From: Eucommia ulmoides | Lineage: Eukaryota; Streptophyta; Magnoliopsida; Garryales; Eucommiaceae | Direction: 5' to 3' | Assembly (NCBI GenBank): GCA_016647705.1 | Contig: CM028330.1 | Span: forward strand, 30,150,649-30,214,648 | Length of the DNA stretch: 64,000 nt | Shown: positions 34,357 through 47,415 of the stretch, one piece after another | Position numbering within the stretch: the first letter of the stretch is position 1 | Layout: every line of letters begins with the position of its first letter | Made by a program: the position numbers and the translations under genes | Notes under the pieces: model-generated | Seen by the model: the letters and a program-made list of their open reading frames with translations, nothing else | Databases searched by the model: none | What the model was told of the DNA's origin: nothing

Positions 34357-35396
34357 ATCTCTTCCTTTTTTATGATGACAACTAACTTTGATATTTTTTC
34401 ATAACAAATATGTAACCACGCTCCCCTTGAATATGAGGACAAGTTCTATACGCTTTTAAGAAACACCATTTTCAAGAATATGCAATGATAGACAAAAAAA
34501 AACAAAAAACATGTTCAAAGCATATTATAATTCATAAAATTTTATTTCTCCCTTTTTCTAAATGTTTTCATGAATTTATGCAACATGCAATAAAAACATC
34601 ATAACTTCTCCCCCTTTGTCACTTCAAAAAGTAGGAAGGAATGATCAAAACATATACTCTAGGCACACATCATTATGCCCTAGCCATTCTCAAATCTTAA
34701 ATGATTTTCAAACATTGATTGTGATAAGTTTGGAAAACCAAAATCATGGTAACATTTTTTCCTCTAGAATAATCTTAGATCAAAAACATTTTTGAAACTT
34801 TCATAAATAATCATAATTTTGTAAGAATAATTCAATGATAATAAATCCTTTAATACCAAATTTGAATTATATCAATATAACTCTCAATTAAGGTTCACAT
34901 AAAAAACTCATTTTTTAATGCAAAATTGAAAACATCAACATTTTCAATAAGACTTAAAAAATCATTTTGCATAACAAAAATGATTCATAAGTAGAGTTAA
35001 TATTAATATTTATATGGATCCTCTTAAAAAAATATACGAGATTAAACATTAACAGATTAAACTATAGCTATCTAAATCATCACCCCAAAAGACATTATGA
35101 TCCATACAACTAATTTATACTAAGTTGTCCATCACCATAAAACTTGTCTTAAAAAATATTACATATTAAGAGATTGTTTATGAAAATGGTCCGGGGCCAA
35201 AAAAGGGTAATATGGGCCAAAAAAGGGTAATATGGACCAAGAGAGCTACTACATGGTTGTGGTTGGTAGTAAGAACTTGGTGGATCAGTTGTTCTAGGAG
35301 GTATCTACTAATAATAGGAGGCATATGTGTGTTGTAGGGCTAAAAATTCTACATCATCCCTTGAAATTGCCCCATTTGTTTATCCATCAAGGTTTC
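34357..35396 (-). mobile_element. 3' interior end of a minus-strand SIRE element
   Basis: The minus strand has AAAAAGGAAGAGATT (34357-34371) directly before the 3' LTR, and further upstream AAAGGGGGAGAAG near 34608 and AAAAAGGGAGAAA near 34550. Such repeated purine tracts after the polyprotein are typical of SIRE/Maximus. A 20-base direct duplication (GGGCCAAAAAAGGGTAATAT) sits at about 35194-35233. From about 35235 the minus strand looks weakly coding but I cannot name it. The element is cut at 35397 by a plus-strand SIRE LTR. Confidence 0.65.
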
Positions 35397-37551
35397 TGTG
35401 GAATCCAAGGTTTTGATGGACAACTAAGTGTTGATATTTTTATGGGACTGATGATTTTACGAAGTGGTTTCAAATTTATAGTTCAATGAAATTAAGAAAG
35501 GAAATTGTTGAAGATGAATCGTCAAGAAAAATGTAATGGGTGTAAAATGGAAATAATGAAGACATGAAGAGTTTTGAAAACATTGAAGATAACAAGGTGA
35601 AAACAACTCATTACTTATATACTCTTAATGTAATCCAAATTAAGATCATGCACAACACTTTAAAATGAATTAATCTTATATGATCTGTGGTTAATTTATG
35701 TGTTTTAAGTGTGTTTTTCATTATGCTAAATATGTGAAATAGTTTTGGCTAATGACCTAAGTGGAAAATGGGTTTTAATGCTTAAAATGAGAAGTTTTCA
35801 GGTCAATTTGGTCAACTGACGAAAGGGGTCGGTTGACTAACCAAAACTATGAGTTTCGAAAATAGAATGGGTGTTTTGTTGATCCATTAGGTCAACCAGC
35901 AAGATAGGTCGGTCAATCAATGAGAATAGTAGTTGAAAAAAATTTGAAAGGGACCATTCTGATTCAATCGGTTAACTGACCAAGAGTGATCAGTCAACCG
36001 ATTGGATCAGTGTAATGATCAATAGATCATTACATAGGTCGGTCAACCCACAGCATGGTGTCGGTCGACCGACGAGTCTAGTCAAACTTTTGACTGAGTT
36101 TATTTTGGTCAATCTTATCCATTTTTTATGATTCCAAGGTAAATTTTTAAGGGGATTTGAATTAATTTCGTTAATTACTATGTGATTTGTGATCCCTAAT
36201 CATTTGGTTCTAGTATTTTAATATTCTTCTAATTAAAATGATTTAATTCTTCCTAGCTCAATCGGTTTCGATTTTAAAATGTTTAAGGGCCAAAATGATA
36301 TTTCCCAAGAATATTTTTAAATGAAAAGATCTATTTTGAACATATATGATATATAGGATATTGGGGTGTCATTTAATGACATATTATTTTAAAATCAGCT
36401 GTTAGATGTCTAGTTTTAGGTCTATTTATAGAGACCTGCGAGATTAGTTTTAAACACGTCAAGAACAATTAGTTCTGAGCTTTCTAAGGGTGGGATTATT
36501 GTTGATATTTCTAAGAGATATTATTGTTCAAGTTCTTGATCCAAATAGTTCATTATTTGTGTCTCTGGTTTGCGTTGCTTATTAGGAAATCATTCTTGCT
36601 TTCATTGAAACCCAGTGAGATCCTTCCAAGCTCTATTTGTTGCTTTCTAAGATTATTTATAATTTATTGCTTGGTTAAGGGATATTAGAAAAATCATTTT
36701 CGAACTTAATTCCTGAAAATCTTTTAAATGATTTTTGATTGATTATCTGATTACATGCTACATGTGTGTCACCCGCTTATTTTTTAATCAGATTTATTTG
36801 TCTCACATTATATTTATCATGTAGTTTTTGTTTGGGCCATTAATGGAGTATATTTATATTGAGGTGGTAAAAGCTCCTTGTGGGAACAAACATGTAATTT
36901 TTGTATTTGTGAATTTAAGAGGATTAGACGCGTTTGAGTCGGTGTTTAATCAGGGTCGCTAGGGTTTTGATCTTTTTCCTTCGCAAAGGATTAGGCTTCG
37001 ATCTTTATCCTGCAAAAAAGGTTAGGCTATTCTTTTTCCTAGAAAAGAACTAGGTTTTTATTCTTCCTATAATTGAATTAAGTATGATTGTAAAGGTTCT
37101 TCCTAAGCATGTGAAAAGGATTGAGAGAGTGATAGGTTGATTCTAAGCTTGGGAAAAGAATCAGGGTTGTAAAGGTTGATTCTGAGCTTACAAAAAGAAT
37201 CAGGATAATTAGGGTTTGATTTTGAACCTAGGAAAAGAATTAAATTAGTTTTCATCCTGTAAAACAATTGTAAGGGTTTGGTTCTTGCCTGTAAAATGAA
37301 TTAGGAGTTTAGTGGATTTTGAATCTCCGTGGAGATCGGGAGACTAGATGTAGGTAAGAATAGCTTACCGAACCAGGATATATCGTTGTGTACTTTATTA
37401 TTATTTTTTCTGTTTGTTTGGGTATGCACTTAGCTAAACGTATTTTCGCTGTGTAACAAGATGATAATCGATTTAGGAAAATTAGTTATTTGTATTTGAT
37501 TTAATTGTTTAAATTTTTATAACTACCTAATTCACCTTCTTTGGGTACACA
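35397..37551 (+). repeat. 5' LTR of the plus-strand SIRE element
   Basis: Starts TGTGGAATCC (TGTTGAATCC in relatives), about 2155 bp. The 3' end has lost part of the usual CTTTGGGCCAACA. It contains inverted repeats of the GGTCAAC/GTTGACC type at 35810-36070. Confidence 0.85.
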
Positions 37552-37566
37552 ATTCGTACCAGAGCT
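37552..37566 (+). promoter_or_regulatory. Degenerate primer-binding site (Met tRNA type)
   Basis: CGTACCAGAGC compares with TGGTATCAGAGC directly after the LTR. Confidence 0.6.
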
Positions 37567-37604
37567 AGTTTTAGCTTGATCAGTTTAACATCCTATCTAA
37601 AAAG

Positions 37605-38650
37605 ATCATGTGGCACAACGTGTAAATACTCTAGCCGAATGACAATCTATATATCGTCCTCTGTTATTCATAGGTAATAATTATGCATTTTTGAAAGATA
37701 GAATGATTGCATTTCTACAAGCAACTAACTATGATGCTTGGTTAGTCATTGAAGATGACCCATACATTCTTAAAGAGAATGTAGTGGTTAAGAAAAAAGA
37801 GCAGCTAAGTCCCTCCAATAAATAAAAAATTGTCTATTAATTCTTAAGTTATTAATATTTTGTTTTGTTCTTTAGATGCATATGAGTATAGTAGGGTTTC
37901 AAGTTGCGGATCGGCTAAAGAAATGTGGAATACATTGCAAATCACACATGAGGAGACTAATCAAGTGAAACAATAAAAAATCAATGTATTCACTCATCAA
38001 TTTGAAATGTTCAGAATGGGTGATGCACAAACAATTTCGGAAATGTAAACGAGATTCAACATCTTATGTAACAATCTTGGTCAACTTAAAAAATCCATAT
38101 TCCATGGAGGATAAAGTCCGAAAGATTTTGAGATTGTTGACCAAAGTTTGGGAACCAAAAGTGACTATGGCAATAATGAAGAAACTATGGCATTTATCCT
38201 AATGGCCAAGTGAATGAGGTACCTAAATGTTCTAGTTCTTGTCTTTTAAATTTTGATAAATTATTTGACGTCTATGAAGAACTATTGCATGATTATAAAA
38301 ATCAATACTCTCAAATTAGTGTCCTAAAAAGTACAGTAATTTCATTAAACAAACAGATTGAAAATTAAGAAGCTTAGAACATTTCTTTCAAAAATAAGAT
38401 TTCGAAAAGTACCTTATGTGTTTTATAAAAAGAAAACAATGAATTAAAATCCAAAGTTGCGGATTTAAATTCTATTGTTCTCAAGTTTATAAATGTTGAG
38501 AATAATTTAAAAATGTTTTTGGAAAGTTTGAGAGGTGTTTTCGACAAAGCTTGTCTTACTTTTTAGAAAAATATTAAACAAAAAAAATTTGAAAAATTCT
38601 TTTATGAAACTAAGAAAGTTGTGAAATGTTTTAACTATAACATTGTGGGA
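37605..38650 (+). pseudogene. SIRE/Maximus gag pseudogene
   Basis: Read across several stops and shifts, the plus strand gives the Ty1/copia gag signature of this clade: RPLLFIGNNYAFLKDRMIAF, a TNYDAWLVIEDDPYI block, AKEMWNTLQITHE, FEMFRMGDAQTISEM, and a final zinc knuckle start VKCFNYN in which a cysteine has become tyrosine. The product would be the RNA-binding capsid protein. At least five in-frame stops make it non-functional. It ends at the knuckle because another element is inserted there. Confidence 0.8.
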
Positions 38651-38651
38651 T

Positions 38652-39415
38652 GAGAATTCTATTTCCTTCTAGAAACAGAATTACGTTTGGTAACGACATA
38701 ATTCTATGTCTTTCTAGGAACAAAATCACGTTTGGTAACGACATTATTCTATAATTGTTTCCACAACAATTGTTCTTTTTTTTTTTTTTTTTAAATGTAT
38801 GACAATAAATATCAAATTACACCTAATTCAAAAAAAAAATCAGCATTAATTAAAAATAGATATCTATAAATATTAACATCTTAAATATAAAAACCATACA
38901 TATTTTACAATAGCGTTTTGTAGCCAATAATTTACTGTTCAATAGTAATTTTTTTTGTATAAAAATACATATTATCTCTATATGCTAAAACTTATTACCT
39001 TATTTATATTTGTGTATGTTTTCAAAACTAAAACCATAAACAATCAATATACAATAAACAAATAAAAGACATAAATAATTTATTTACCAAATTATACAAC
39101 TATACTAAAAACAATCATGATAAGGGGAAAATGGGGAAAAAATCTTCTTATGAGCCTAACAAACATTGAACAAGGGACCTCATTAACAATTCTTTAATTC
39201 CCACCTTATCCATTTTTGAGATGAGATTTTTGGGAATGAAAAAAATATTTCTTTCTCAATTCCTTAAGGATTTCAAGAATCAATCCCAAAATTTTGAGAT
39301 GGGATGGGATAGAAATGGGTTTGCCAAATGCGTTCCCAAACATTAATCCCAAAAATTTGGGGAGGGGATGGGATGGGATGGGAACACTAACCAAACAGGG
39401 CCTTAAGTGTCTAAT
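38652..39415. mobile_element. Non-autonomous DNA-transposon-like insertion in gag
   Basis: Left part has tandem-like GAATTCTATTTCCTTCTAGAAACA and ATTACGTTTGGTAACGACA words. The right end is GGGAACACTAACCAAACAGGGCC followed by TTAAG, the usual look of PIF/Harbinger-type MITE ends. The left half recurs at 60361-60760 and the right half at 63013-63218. A clear left terminal repeat was not found. Confidence 0.5.
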
Positions 39416-40035
39416 ATACATCTAATGCCTCTTGTTTTTTAAATGATTATTATTTTGGAAGCCAGCTGAAATATTGTGTGATAAATATGCACTTATCCAT
39501 GTTTAAAACGTACATTAGATTTATGTTAATAGTTTCATAAACTATCATTGAGATATGCTTCCATCCTAGTGCGTTAAAGATTACATGTTTTTTTTTTTTT
39601 TAAATTCTATCTAAAGGGAAGATATTCGTTGTTATCATGAAATAAATAATATTGAATTAATTGAAATTATATGATTTCATGATATATTGAAATGTTTTGA
39701 TGATATCATGAATTGCCTCAAAACGATCCATATTAATCTTAAAAATTGTTCTTTTCATGATCCCTATTTTTTATGTGACGAAGGGGGAGAGAATATGATA
39801 TTTTCATTCTATTATTATTTGGGGAGAAGTTATTTATATGTTCTCCTAGCATGAATTTATGAGTATAATTAGAAAGGAGAAGAAATGATGTTTTATGCTT
39901 AAATTGAAAATCCTTTTCATTAATGTTTATGTTTCTCATTAAGGGTGCTTAAATGAGTTGAAAAAACCTGTCCTCAGATTTAGGGAGAGTGTGGTTATAT
40001 TATTTAGGAGAAAATATCAAAGTTAATTGTCATTA
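39416..40035 (+). other. SIRE 3' interior with repeated purine tracts
   Basis: Non-coding, with AAGGGGGAGAGAA (39780), TTTGGGGAGAAG (39820) and AAAGGAGAAGAAA (39875). These correspond to tracts in the minus-strand SIRE remnant at 34357-34620. Confidence 0.65.
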
Positions 40036-40051
40036 TAAAAAAGGAAGAGAT
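40036..40051 (+). promoter_or_regulatory. Polypurine tract of the SIRE element
   Basis: AAAAAAGGAAGAGATT directly before TGTTGAATCC. Confidence 0.85.
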
Positions 40052-40855
40052 TGTTGAATCCAATATTATGATTGACAATTAAGTGTTGATATTTTTATGG
40101 AACTAATATTTTTACTAAGTGGTTTCAGATTTATAGTTCCATGAAATGAAGAAAATGAATCGTTGAAGAGGAATCAACAGGGAAAATGTATTGGGTGCAA
40201 AGTGAAAATGATGAAGACGTGAAGAGTTTTGAAGACATTGAATACAACTAGGTAAAAACAACTTTTTACTTATATACTCTTAATACAACCTGAATTAGGA
40301 TCATGCACGATACTTTAAACTAAATTAATATTATATGTGCCTTAGTTAATTTATGTGTTTTAGGTGTGTTTTTCAATGTGCTAAATATATCAAATAGTTT
40401 TGGTTAATGGCCTAAGTGAAAAATGGGTTTTAATGCTTAAAATGAGAATTTTTTGGGTCAATTCGGTCAGCTGACAAAAGGTGTCAATTGACTAACCAAA
40501 AGTGAAAGTTTTGAAAGTTGAATGGGTACCCTACTAATCCATTTGGTCAAACAGAAAGATGGGTTGGTCAATGAATGAAAATAGTAGCTAAAAAAGAAAT
40601 CAAATGGACTATTATAATCTAATCGATAAACCAACCAAGAGCGATCGTTCAACTGGTTGGATCAGTGTAATGATCAATAGATCATTACAAGGGGCGATCA
40701 ATTAACGACATGGTGTCAATCGACCGACGAGGCTAGTCAAACTTTTGACTCAGTTTGTTTTGATCAATCCTATCCATTTTTTATGATTCCAAGGTATGTT
40801 TTTAAGGGGATTTGAATTGATTTCGTTAATTACTGTGTGATATTTAATTCCTAAT
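40052..40855 (+). repeat. 3' LTR of the SIRE element, truncated
   Basis: Follows the first 0.8 kb of the 5' LTR, then switches at about 40850-40862 to Ogre-type LTR sequence. Both share a CTAATC/TTTGGTT word at the joint. Confidence 0.85.
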
Positions 40856-41082
40856 CTTTGGTTTGACCGTGTTTTTGTAGTCAATTTTACTTAAGCCTTT
40901 TTAAATTTGTTTTGTAAAAATTCGATGATCTAGCACACCATTTAAATCCAATGTTAGGTGGAGACTCATTATTTTGAAATAGTCTAAGTATTTTTTGAGA
41001 AAATCAGCCCTTTAAAAAACCATTTCTCTTTTACGCTTTAATATTTTATATCCTTTAATTTCTGAAAAATCGGGGCATGTCA
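40856..41082 (+). repeat. Ogre/Tat LTR 3' fragment
   Basis: Matches 27016-27227 (CCGTG, TAGCACA, GGTGGAGACTC) and ends CGGGGCATGTCA. It lies inverted relative to the similar sequence at 42113-42310. Confidence 0.65.
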
Positions 41083-42112
41083 GATGCCAAAGTTGCAATA
41101 GCATCGGTGAAATCATTCTTTACTCATAGTATGTTCTTGATTTCAATCTTCTATAATCTTTCGCAAAGGTCAATAGATGATTGTTATACCATACCAACTT
41201 AGCATCTTTCATTGCATACTTGTTGGTGATTTGGTTTAAAAACTCTGAGTCCCCGTATACTTTCAACTCCTTTACCATTAATTTTCAAGACCCATAATGT
41301 ACGGTTTGTACTCGACAGTGTTATTTATGGTGGTGAACTGTAACTTGGCAGCCACTGGAAAGTGTTGACCTTGTGGAGAGATTAGGCCAGCTTCGATGCT
41401 AGCTCCTTTCGACTTGCATGCTCTATCAAAGTATATTTTCCACATTTTTCTGCTTTTATCGCCGGTTAAGAGAGTAAGAGGTTTGTCAGGATATTTAGTC
41501 CCCATTGACTTCTCGTTAGTCTTTAGATTACCAGCAAGTTGATCGGCGATTGCTTTCCCTTTGATTGTCTTTTGAGTTACGTAAATGATGTCGAACTTAG
41601 TGAGAAACATCTTCTACTTAGAGAGTCTTCCCCTGAGTATAGGTTTCTCGAATATGTACTTTAGCAGATCTATTTGAGTAATTAGGCGAGTAGTGAAGCA
41701 TAACAAATAGTGGCGTAACCTTTGAGCAGTCCAAGCTAGCACTCAACAAGTCTTTTTTAATTCAATGTATTTTTCTTCATTTAGAGTGAACCTCTTATTG
41801 ACGTAATATATGGATTGTTCTTTCTTCTCTGAACTGTCATGTTGTCCCAGCATTGCCCCCATAGAAGTTTCTAGGACGGTGAGGTATAATCACAAGGGAT
41901 GCCCTTGCTGGGGTGGTACCTAGACAAGAGGATTCATTAGGTAGACATTGACTTTGTCTAAGGTGGCCTGACATTCCTCATTTTATTTTACTCTAGAATC
42001 CTTCCTTAGTAATTTGAAGATTGATTCCCAAGTTGCTATTAGCTGGAAAATGAACTGGGTAATGAAGTTTACTCTTCCAAATAAACTGCAAATTTCCTTT
42101 TCTGTTCTAGCT
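41083..42112 (-). pseudogene. Ogre/Tat pol fragment: RNase H and archaeal-type RNase H
   Basis: Reading from 42112 down, the frame shows the post-RT thumb (SLFGRVNFITQF), IFKLLRKDSR, the RNase H region (LGQHD, IYYVNKRFT) and FDIIYVTQK with KAIADQLAG. Next comes the second, plant-archaeal RNase H: WKIYFDRACKSKG, AGLISPQGQHFPVAAKLQF, VYGDSEF and DAIATLAS. A domain pair of this kind is diagnostic of the Tat/Ogre lineage. The usual DG after YF is DR here, and several stops interrupt it; a frame of 110 codons (41278-41610) is still open. It belonged with the reverse transcriptase at 48430-48950, now 6.3 kb away. Confidence 0.85.
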
Positions 42113-42817
42113 TAAGCGCCCCGATTTTTCAAAAGGATTAAGAATATGAAATATTAAAGCGTAAATAAGAAGGGGTTTTTAGCACCAGTTTTCTCTAAAA
42201 GTACTTAGGCCATTTAAAAAATAAGGAAACACTATCTAGCATTAGGCTTAAATAGAGTGCTAGGTCACCAAATTTTTAGAAAACAATTTAAGAGACCTAT
42301 GTAAAATTGACACCAAAAACATGGTCAAACCAAATATTCATTTAGAGAGCTCAATGGTTGTTTATGCTTAGGGAAGGTGTTAAGCACCTCAAGACGCCTG
42401 CCTGAAAACAGTACCTTATGTCCAATTAGTTTAAGTTCAAATGTTTTATTTAATTTTAAAAATCTTTTCTTTCTTATGAAATCTTTTTGGTATTTCCCCA
42501 AATTAAGATGAGACTATTTTTTTGGTTTTTTTTAGAATGTTCCTCCTAATATGACTTCTTATCAAATACTAAGGGATTCGACGAAGATGGTCCCAAGGGG
42601 TGATTTTATGTATGTTTCCAATGAAATTATTTAATTTAAGTGGAAAAATCAACCTAAATATTTTCTAAGTGATGTAAAAGGCAACAAGCAAAGCGGTGTG
42701 AAATATTTCATTATTTTTTGAATAAATGCGATGTCATGAAGTGCCTACTTTTCTAATTTACCCAATTAATTTAAAGAAGTTTAGATTTGATATTCTATTA
42801 AATTCTATGGAGATGAG
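42113..42817 (-). repeat. Ogre/Tat LTR fragment, opposite orientation
   Basis: On the minus strand it shows GGCAGGCGTCTTGAGGTGCT and TTAACACCTTCCCTAAGCA, familiar in Ogre-type LTRs, then TAGCACTC, GGCCTAAGTAC and GAAAAATCGGGGCGC. It has inserted into the pol gene between the RT and RNase H parts. Confidence 0.65.
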
Positions 42818-44909
42818 TGTTGAACCCTAGGTTTTGATGAACAATTAAGTATTAATATTTTGGTGTAACTAATGTGCTTGTTGAGTGTTTTAGAAATGAT
42901 TTCCATATAGTTGTTTAAGAAGAAGAACTCATAAAGAAAATATAAACGACGCAAGATGGATGCAATGAAGAAATAAACAGTTTTGATGATATTAAAGAAA
43001 ATTTGGTGAAAACTACTCTTTAATCATATACCCTTACTGCAACCCGAATTAGAATCACACACAACACTTTGAATGAGTTATTTTTATGTATGTCTTGATA
43101 TGAAATAATAGATTTAAGATCCTAGTTAAATATTTTGTATGTACTCCTTATGTGAAATAAAATTGATAATTAATCTAATTGGAAATTATGATTTAGAGTA
43201 CAAAAAATTGTATTATCGGGTTAATTCGATCAACCAAATTAAAGAGGTCAGTCAACCATTTGAAATATTAGCTGAATTGGTGAAAGAACTAGACATCCTG
43301 AACCAATTGGTCAACTAATTGAAAAAAATCGGTCAACCGTTTGAGTCGGTGTGTTTTTTGAAGCAAAACTGGAACATACTTTACCAATTAGTCGACCGAT
43401 TAGTGGAATTTGGTCAACCCACTAGCCTAAATTTTTTATCAGTGTTTGGGCTCTGAATCAGTCAGTTAACTGAATGATAGGGCATAGTTAAACGATAGGT
43501 TAGGTTGAGATTTCGAGAGACTTAGTCTCTTGGTCGAAAACTATTCATTGTTTAGGATTCTAAGGGAGAGATTTGGGAGATTTGAACTTAATTAAGATAT
43601 GGTATACCTATTCTATTATGCCGATTGATTAGGTCCACATAATTTGTGATTCTCTTAATTTAAGTAGATTAATACTTCCTATCTTTATGGTTTAAATTGA
43701 GAATACGTTTGTGGACTTATTTGAGAGATTTAAAATATATTTTAAGATGAATACACCTAAAATGGAAGATAATATTACATGGGGTCTAAGAGTGTCTTTT
43801 AGAGGTATATCTTCTGACAAGTAGCCGTTAGAAGACTTGATAACTGTCTATAAAAATAGACTTGCAGGATTGAAAAAAATACATAAAGAACATCAGTTCT
43901 GAGCTTTTATAAGAGTAATATTTGTGCTCTATTGTGATTCTGTTACTATCTTCGGTGTTTCCTGGTAAGATTTTTCCAAGCATTGGTTAGTTATTTTGAA
44001 TTCATATATTTATTGATTACTTGGTTATAAGATTGTTAGAAAATCATTTTTAAACTTAAAAACCTGAAAATCTTTTTAAAACGATTTTGTCTGATTATCT
44101 GATTACATGCTCTAAATTGTGCTACCCACTTATTTATTTAATCATATTTTATTTACTTTATATTGTATCTATCACGTAGTAATTTTTGGTCTATTAATTG
44201 AGTATATCTGAATTGAAGTGGTAGACGCTCCTTCTGCAAAGAAACTTATATTTTTTGTGTTTGTGAGTTTGAACGGATTAGACACATTTGGGACGATATC
44301 TAGTCAGGGTAGCTAGGTTTTGATATTTTTCCTGTGAAAAAAATTAGGGTTTGATCTTTGTCCTGCAAAAAGATTAGGTTATTGTTTTCCCTTGAAAAGA
44401 TTTAGATTTTGATTCTCGCTAAAATTGAATTTTTTTGTTTTTTTGAGTGATTTGTGAAGGTTCTTCCAAAACTTGTGAAAAGGATAAGAAAGAGAATGGT
44501 TAGGTTAGTTTTTAGCCTAGTAAAAAGATAGTGTTCATCCTTGGTCTGGGAAAAGAGTAAATTTATAAAGGTTGATTGTGTCCCTATAAAAAAATTATTG
44601 TAAGGGTTTGGTTCCTACCGGTAAAGGAATCAGCAGTTTAGTAGTTGCGAATCTCCGTGGAGCTCAGGAGACTGGATTAGGCAAGGCTAACTTATTGAAT
44701 TAGGATATATCTTGGTGTGATGTATTGTGTATATTCTTTATATTGTGTTTGGGTGTGTACTTAGTATTAAAAACTTATCCATTGCGTAACTAAGATAATA
44801 ATTAATTTAGGGAAATTGATTATTTGATATTAAGTGTTTTAAGAATTATTAGTTTAAATTTTGTAACTACCCAATTCACCCCTCTCTTGGGTATCTCTTT
44901 GGGCCAACA
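42818..44909 (+). repeat. SIRE/Maximus solo LTR
   Basis: TGTTGAACCC ... GGGCCAACA, 2092 bp, flanked by ATGAG at 42813-42817 and 44910-44914. Confidence 0.93.
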
Positions 44910-45224
44910 ATGAGAATCAAGGAAACGTCACAGAAATGAGTTTTTTCGAAATCAATTTCTCCAAGATTTAAGCGGAATCCAACGAAACGACTTACCGAAT
45001 GAATCGTTGAATCCGCCCTAAGGCTTCTTGTAAGAATTAATTGTTACAAAAATAATTTTTTATTATTTTTTTATTATTTTTAATTTTATTTTTTTATTTT
45101 TTTATGAATTTAAATATAACAATAAATAAACAACATGAATATTTAAATAAAAAAACATAAATGAGTAATTTTTTATTTTTTTTATAAATTCAAATATAGC
45201 AACAACTTAAATAAAAATAATAAT
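44910..45224 (-). other. Ogre-type sequence between two solo LTRs
   Basis: Includes a T-rich tract at 45055-45105. No further feature. Confidence 0.4.
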
Positions 45225-47415
45225 TGTTAATTTCAAGGTTTTGATGAGCAATTAAATATTGATATTTTGGTGGAACTAATGGTTTTATTGAGTGTTTCAG
45301 ATTTATAGTTCTATGTGTTTGATTAAGAAGAAAATTTGTTAAAGAAAACATAAGGGGTGCAAGATGAACATGATGAACACATAAAGAGTTTTGAAGACAC
45401 TGAAGCAAATTAGGTGAAAATAACTCTTTACTTATATACTCGTAATGCAACCCGAATTAGGATCACGCACAATACTTAAAATAAAGTAATCTTATGTGTA
45501 TCATAATAAAAAGTAATAAGTTTAAGATCTTAAAATGAGATATTTTATATGCTCATTATCTGAAATGGTTTTAATAAATGGCCTAATTGAAAAATGTGTT
45601 TTAAAGTATAAAATGTTGTGTTTTCGGGTCAATTCAGTCAACCAGCAAAAGGAGGCAGTCTACTTATCAAAACAATGAGTTTTGGGGATAGAAATTGAGT
45701 CCTATTGATCCAATCGGTCAACCGAGAAAAGCAATCGGCCAACCATTTGAAACAGTAGCTAAAATGGGTAAGGAAGTGAGCACACTAATCGAGTTAGTCA
45801 ACCGATAGAAAAGGGTTGGTCAACCGAATGAGACAGTGGATGAAATGGAGAAAATTGGAAGCCCACTTATTGAGTCAGTCATCCAACTAGGTTGGTCAGT
45901 CATCCAATAGGGTGCAAGGAGAAAGGCTATTTTCAACGTGGCACAGGGCGGTCGACCGAATGTTAGTGGCCAATCAACTAACTATCTCAGTTAATATTTT
46001 GACTGATTTGATCTCTTGGTAAAAAACTATCCATTTTTTATGATTTCAAGAGAGGGATTGGGTGGATTTGAGTGATATTCAAATATGTTTGACTTATTAT
46101 GTAATCTATATTGATTGATCCACATATTTTAAGATTCTCTTAATTTAAATGATTTAATAATTTCTATTCTTATGGTTTTAACGTGGGAAAAGCTTTATGG
46201 ACCTAAATGATTGTTTTGAAGAATGTTTTTAAATGAAATATACTTAAATTGATAGGATATGTTAATTTAAATGATCCTATTTTTAAAGTGTCATTTTATA
46301 ACATATCTGTGAAAAACTAGGTATTGGAAGGCTAGTTCTAGGTCTATTTAAACGCATCAAGAACATCAGTTTTGAGCTTTTATAAGACTGATATTTTTGC
46401 TAAGATTTCTACGAGAGATTCTATTCAAGTTCTACATTTAAAGTGCTTGTTGTTTGGCGTCACAAATTTGAGTTCTTATTGTAATATTATCATTGTCTTC
46501 GGTGTTTCCCATTGAGATCCATCCAAGCTTTATTATTTGTTTTCTAAAGTCATATTTATATTGATTGCTTGGTTTAGAATTGTTAGAAAATTATTTTGAA
46601 CTTAAAAGCCAGAAAATCTTTTAAACGATTTTTGATTGATTATCTAATTACATGCTTAATTTGTGTTACCTACTTTATTATATTAATTAGATTTTATTTT
46701 CTTCACATTATATCTATCACGTAATAATTATTCGGGTCATTAATTGAGTATATCTGTATTGAGGTAGTAGAAGCTCCTTATGGGAAGAAACTTACATTTT
46801 TTTTATTTGTGAGTTTGAGAGGACTAGACATGTTTGGGACGGTGTCTAATCAGAGTAGTTAGGTTTATATTTTTATTTTTTTTTAGTTAAAAAGAGTAGG
46901 GTTTGATCTTTGTCCTGTTAAAATTGTTAGGTTAATCTTTTCTCTTGAAAAGAACTAGGTTTTGATTCAGCCTATAATTGAATTAAAAAGTGAATTGTAA
47001 AAGTTCATCCTGACCCTGTAAAAAGGATAAGTGAGAGAGTGTTAGGTTGATTCTTAGCTTGTGAAAAGAATTAGGGTATTGTAAATGTTGATTCTAAGCA
47101 TGTAAAAAGAATCGAGAATAGTAAGGTTTTGGTTCCTACTTGGTAAAAGAATCAAGAGGTTTAGTGGATTACAAATCTCCGTAGAGCTTAGGAGACTGGA
47201 CGTAGGTAAGCGTAGCTTACCGAGTCAGGATAAATTCTTGTGTGCAGCATTACTTTATTTTATATTTTTGTGTTTAGGTGTGCACTTAGTATTAAACATA
47301 TTTCCACTACGTAGCAAGATAATAATTGATTTAGGAAAATTGATTATTTGTGTTTAAAGGACTTATTTGTTTAATTTTAGTAACTACTCAATTCATCCCC
47401 TCTTGGGTAGCTCTT
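45225..47415 (+). repeat. SIRE/Maximus solo LTR
   Basis: TGTTAATTTC ... GGGCTAACA, 2191 bp, flanked by ATAAT at 45220-45224 and 47416-47420. It has GTCAACCGA-type inverted repeats at 45620-45990. Confidence 0.93.

Larger units (their letters stand above)
35397..40855 (+). mobile_element. SIRE/Maximus element lacking pol
   Basis: 5' LTR, degenerate Met-tRNA primer site, gag up to the zinc knuckle, a DNA-transposon-like insertion, the purine-rich 3' interior, polypurine tract and first 0.8 kb of the 3' LTR. Protease, integrase, reverse transcriptase and RNase H are absent. The 3' LTR ends in Ogre-type sequence. Confidence 0.85.
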
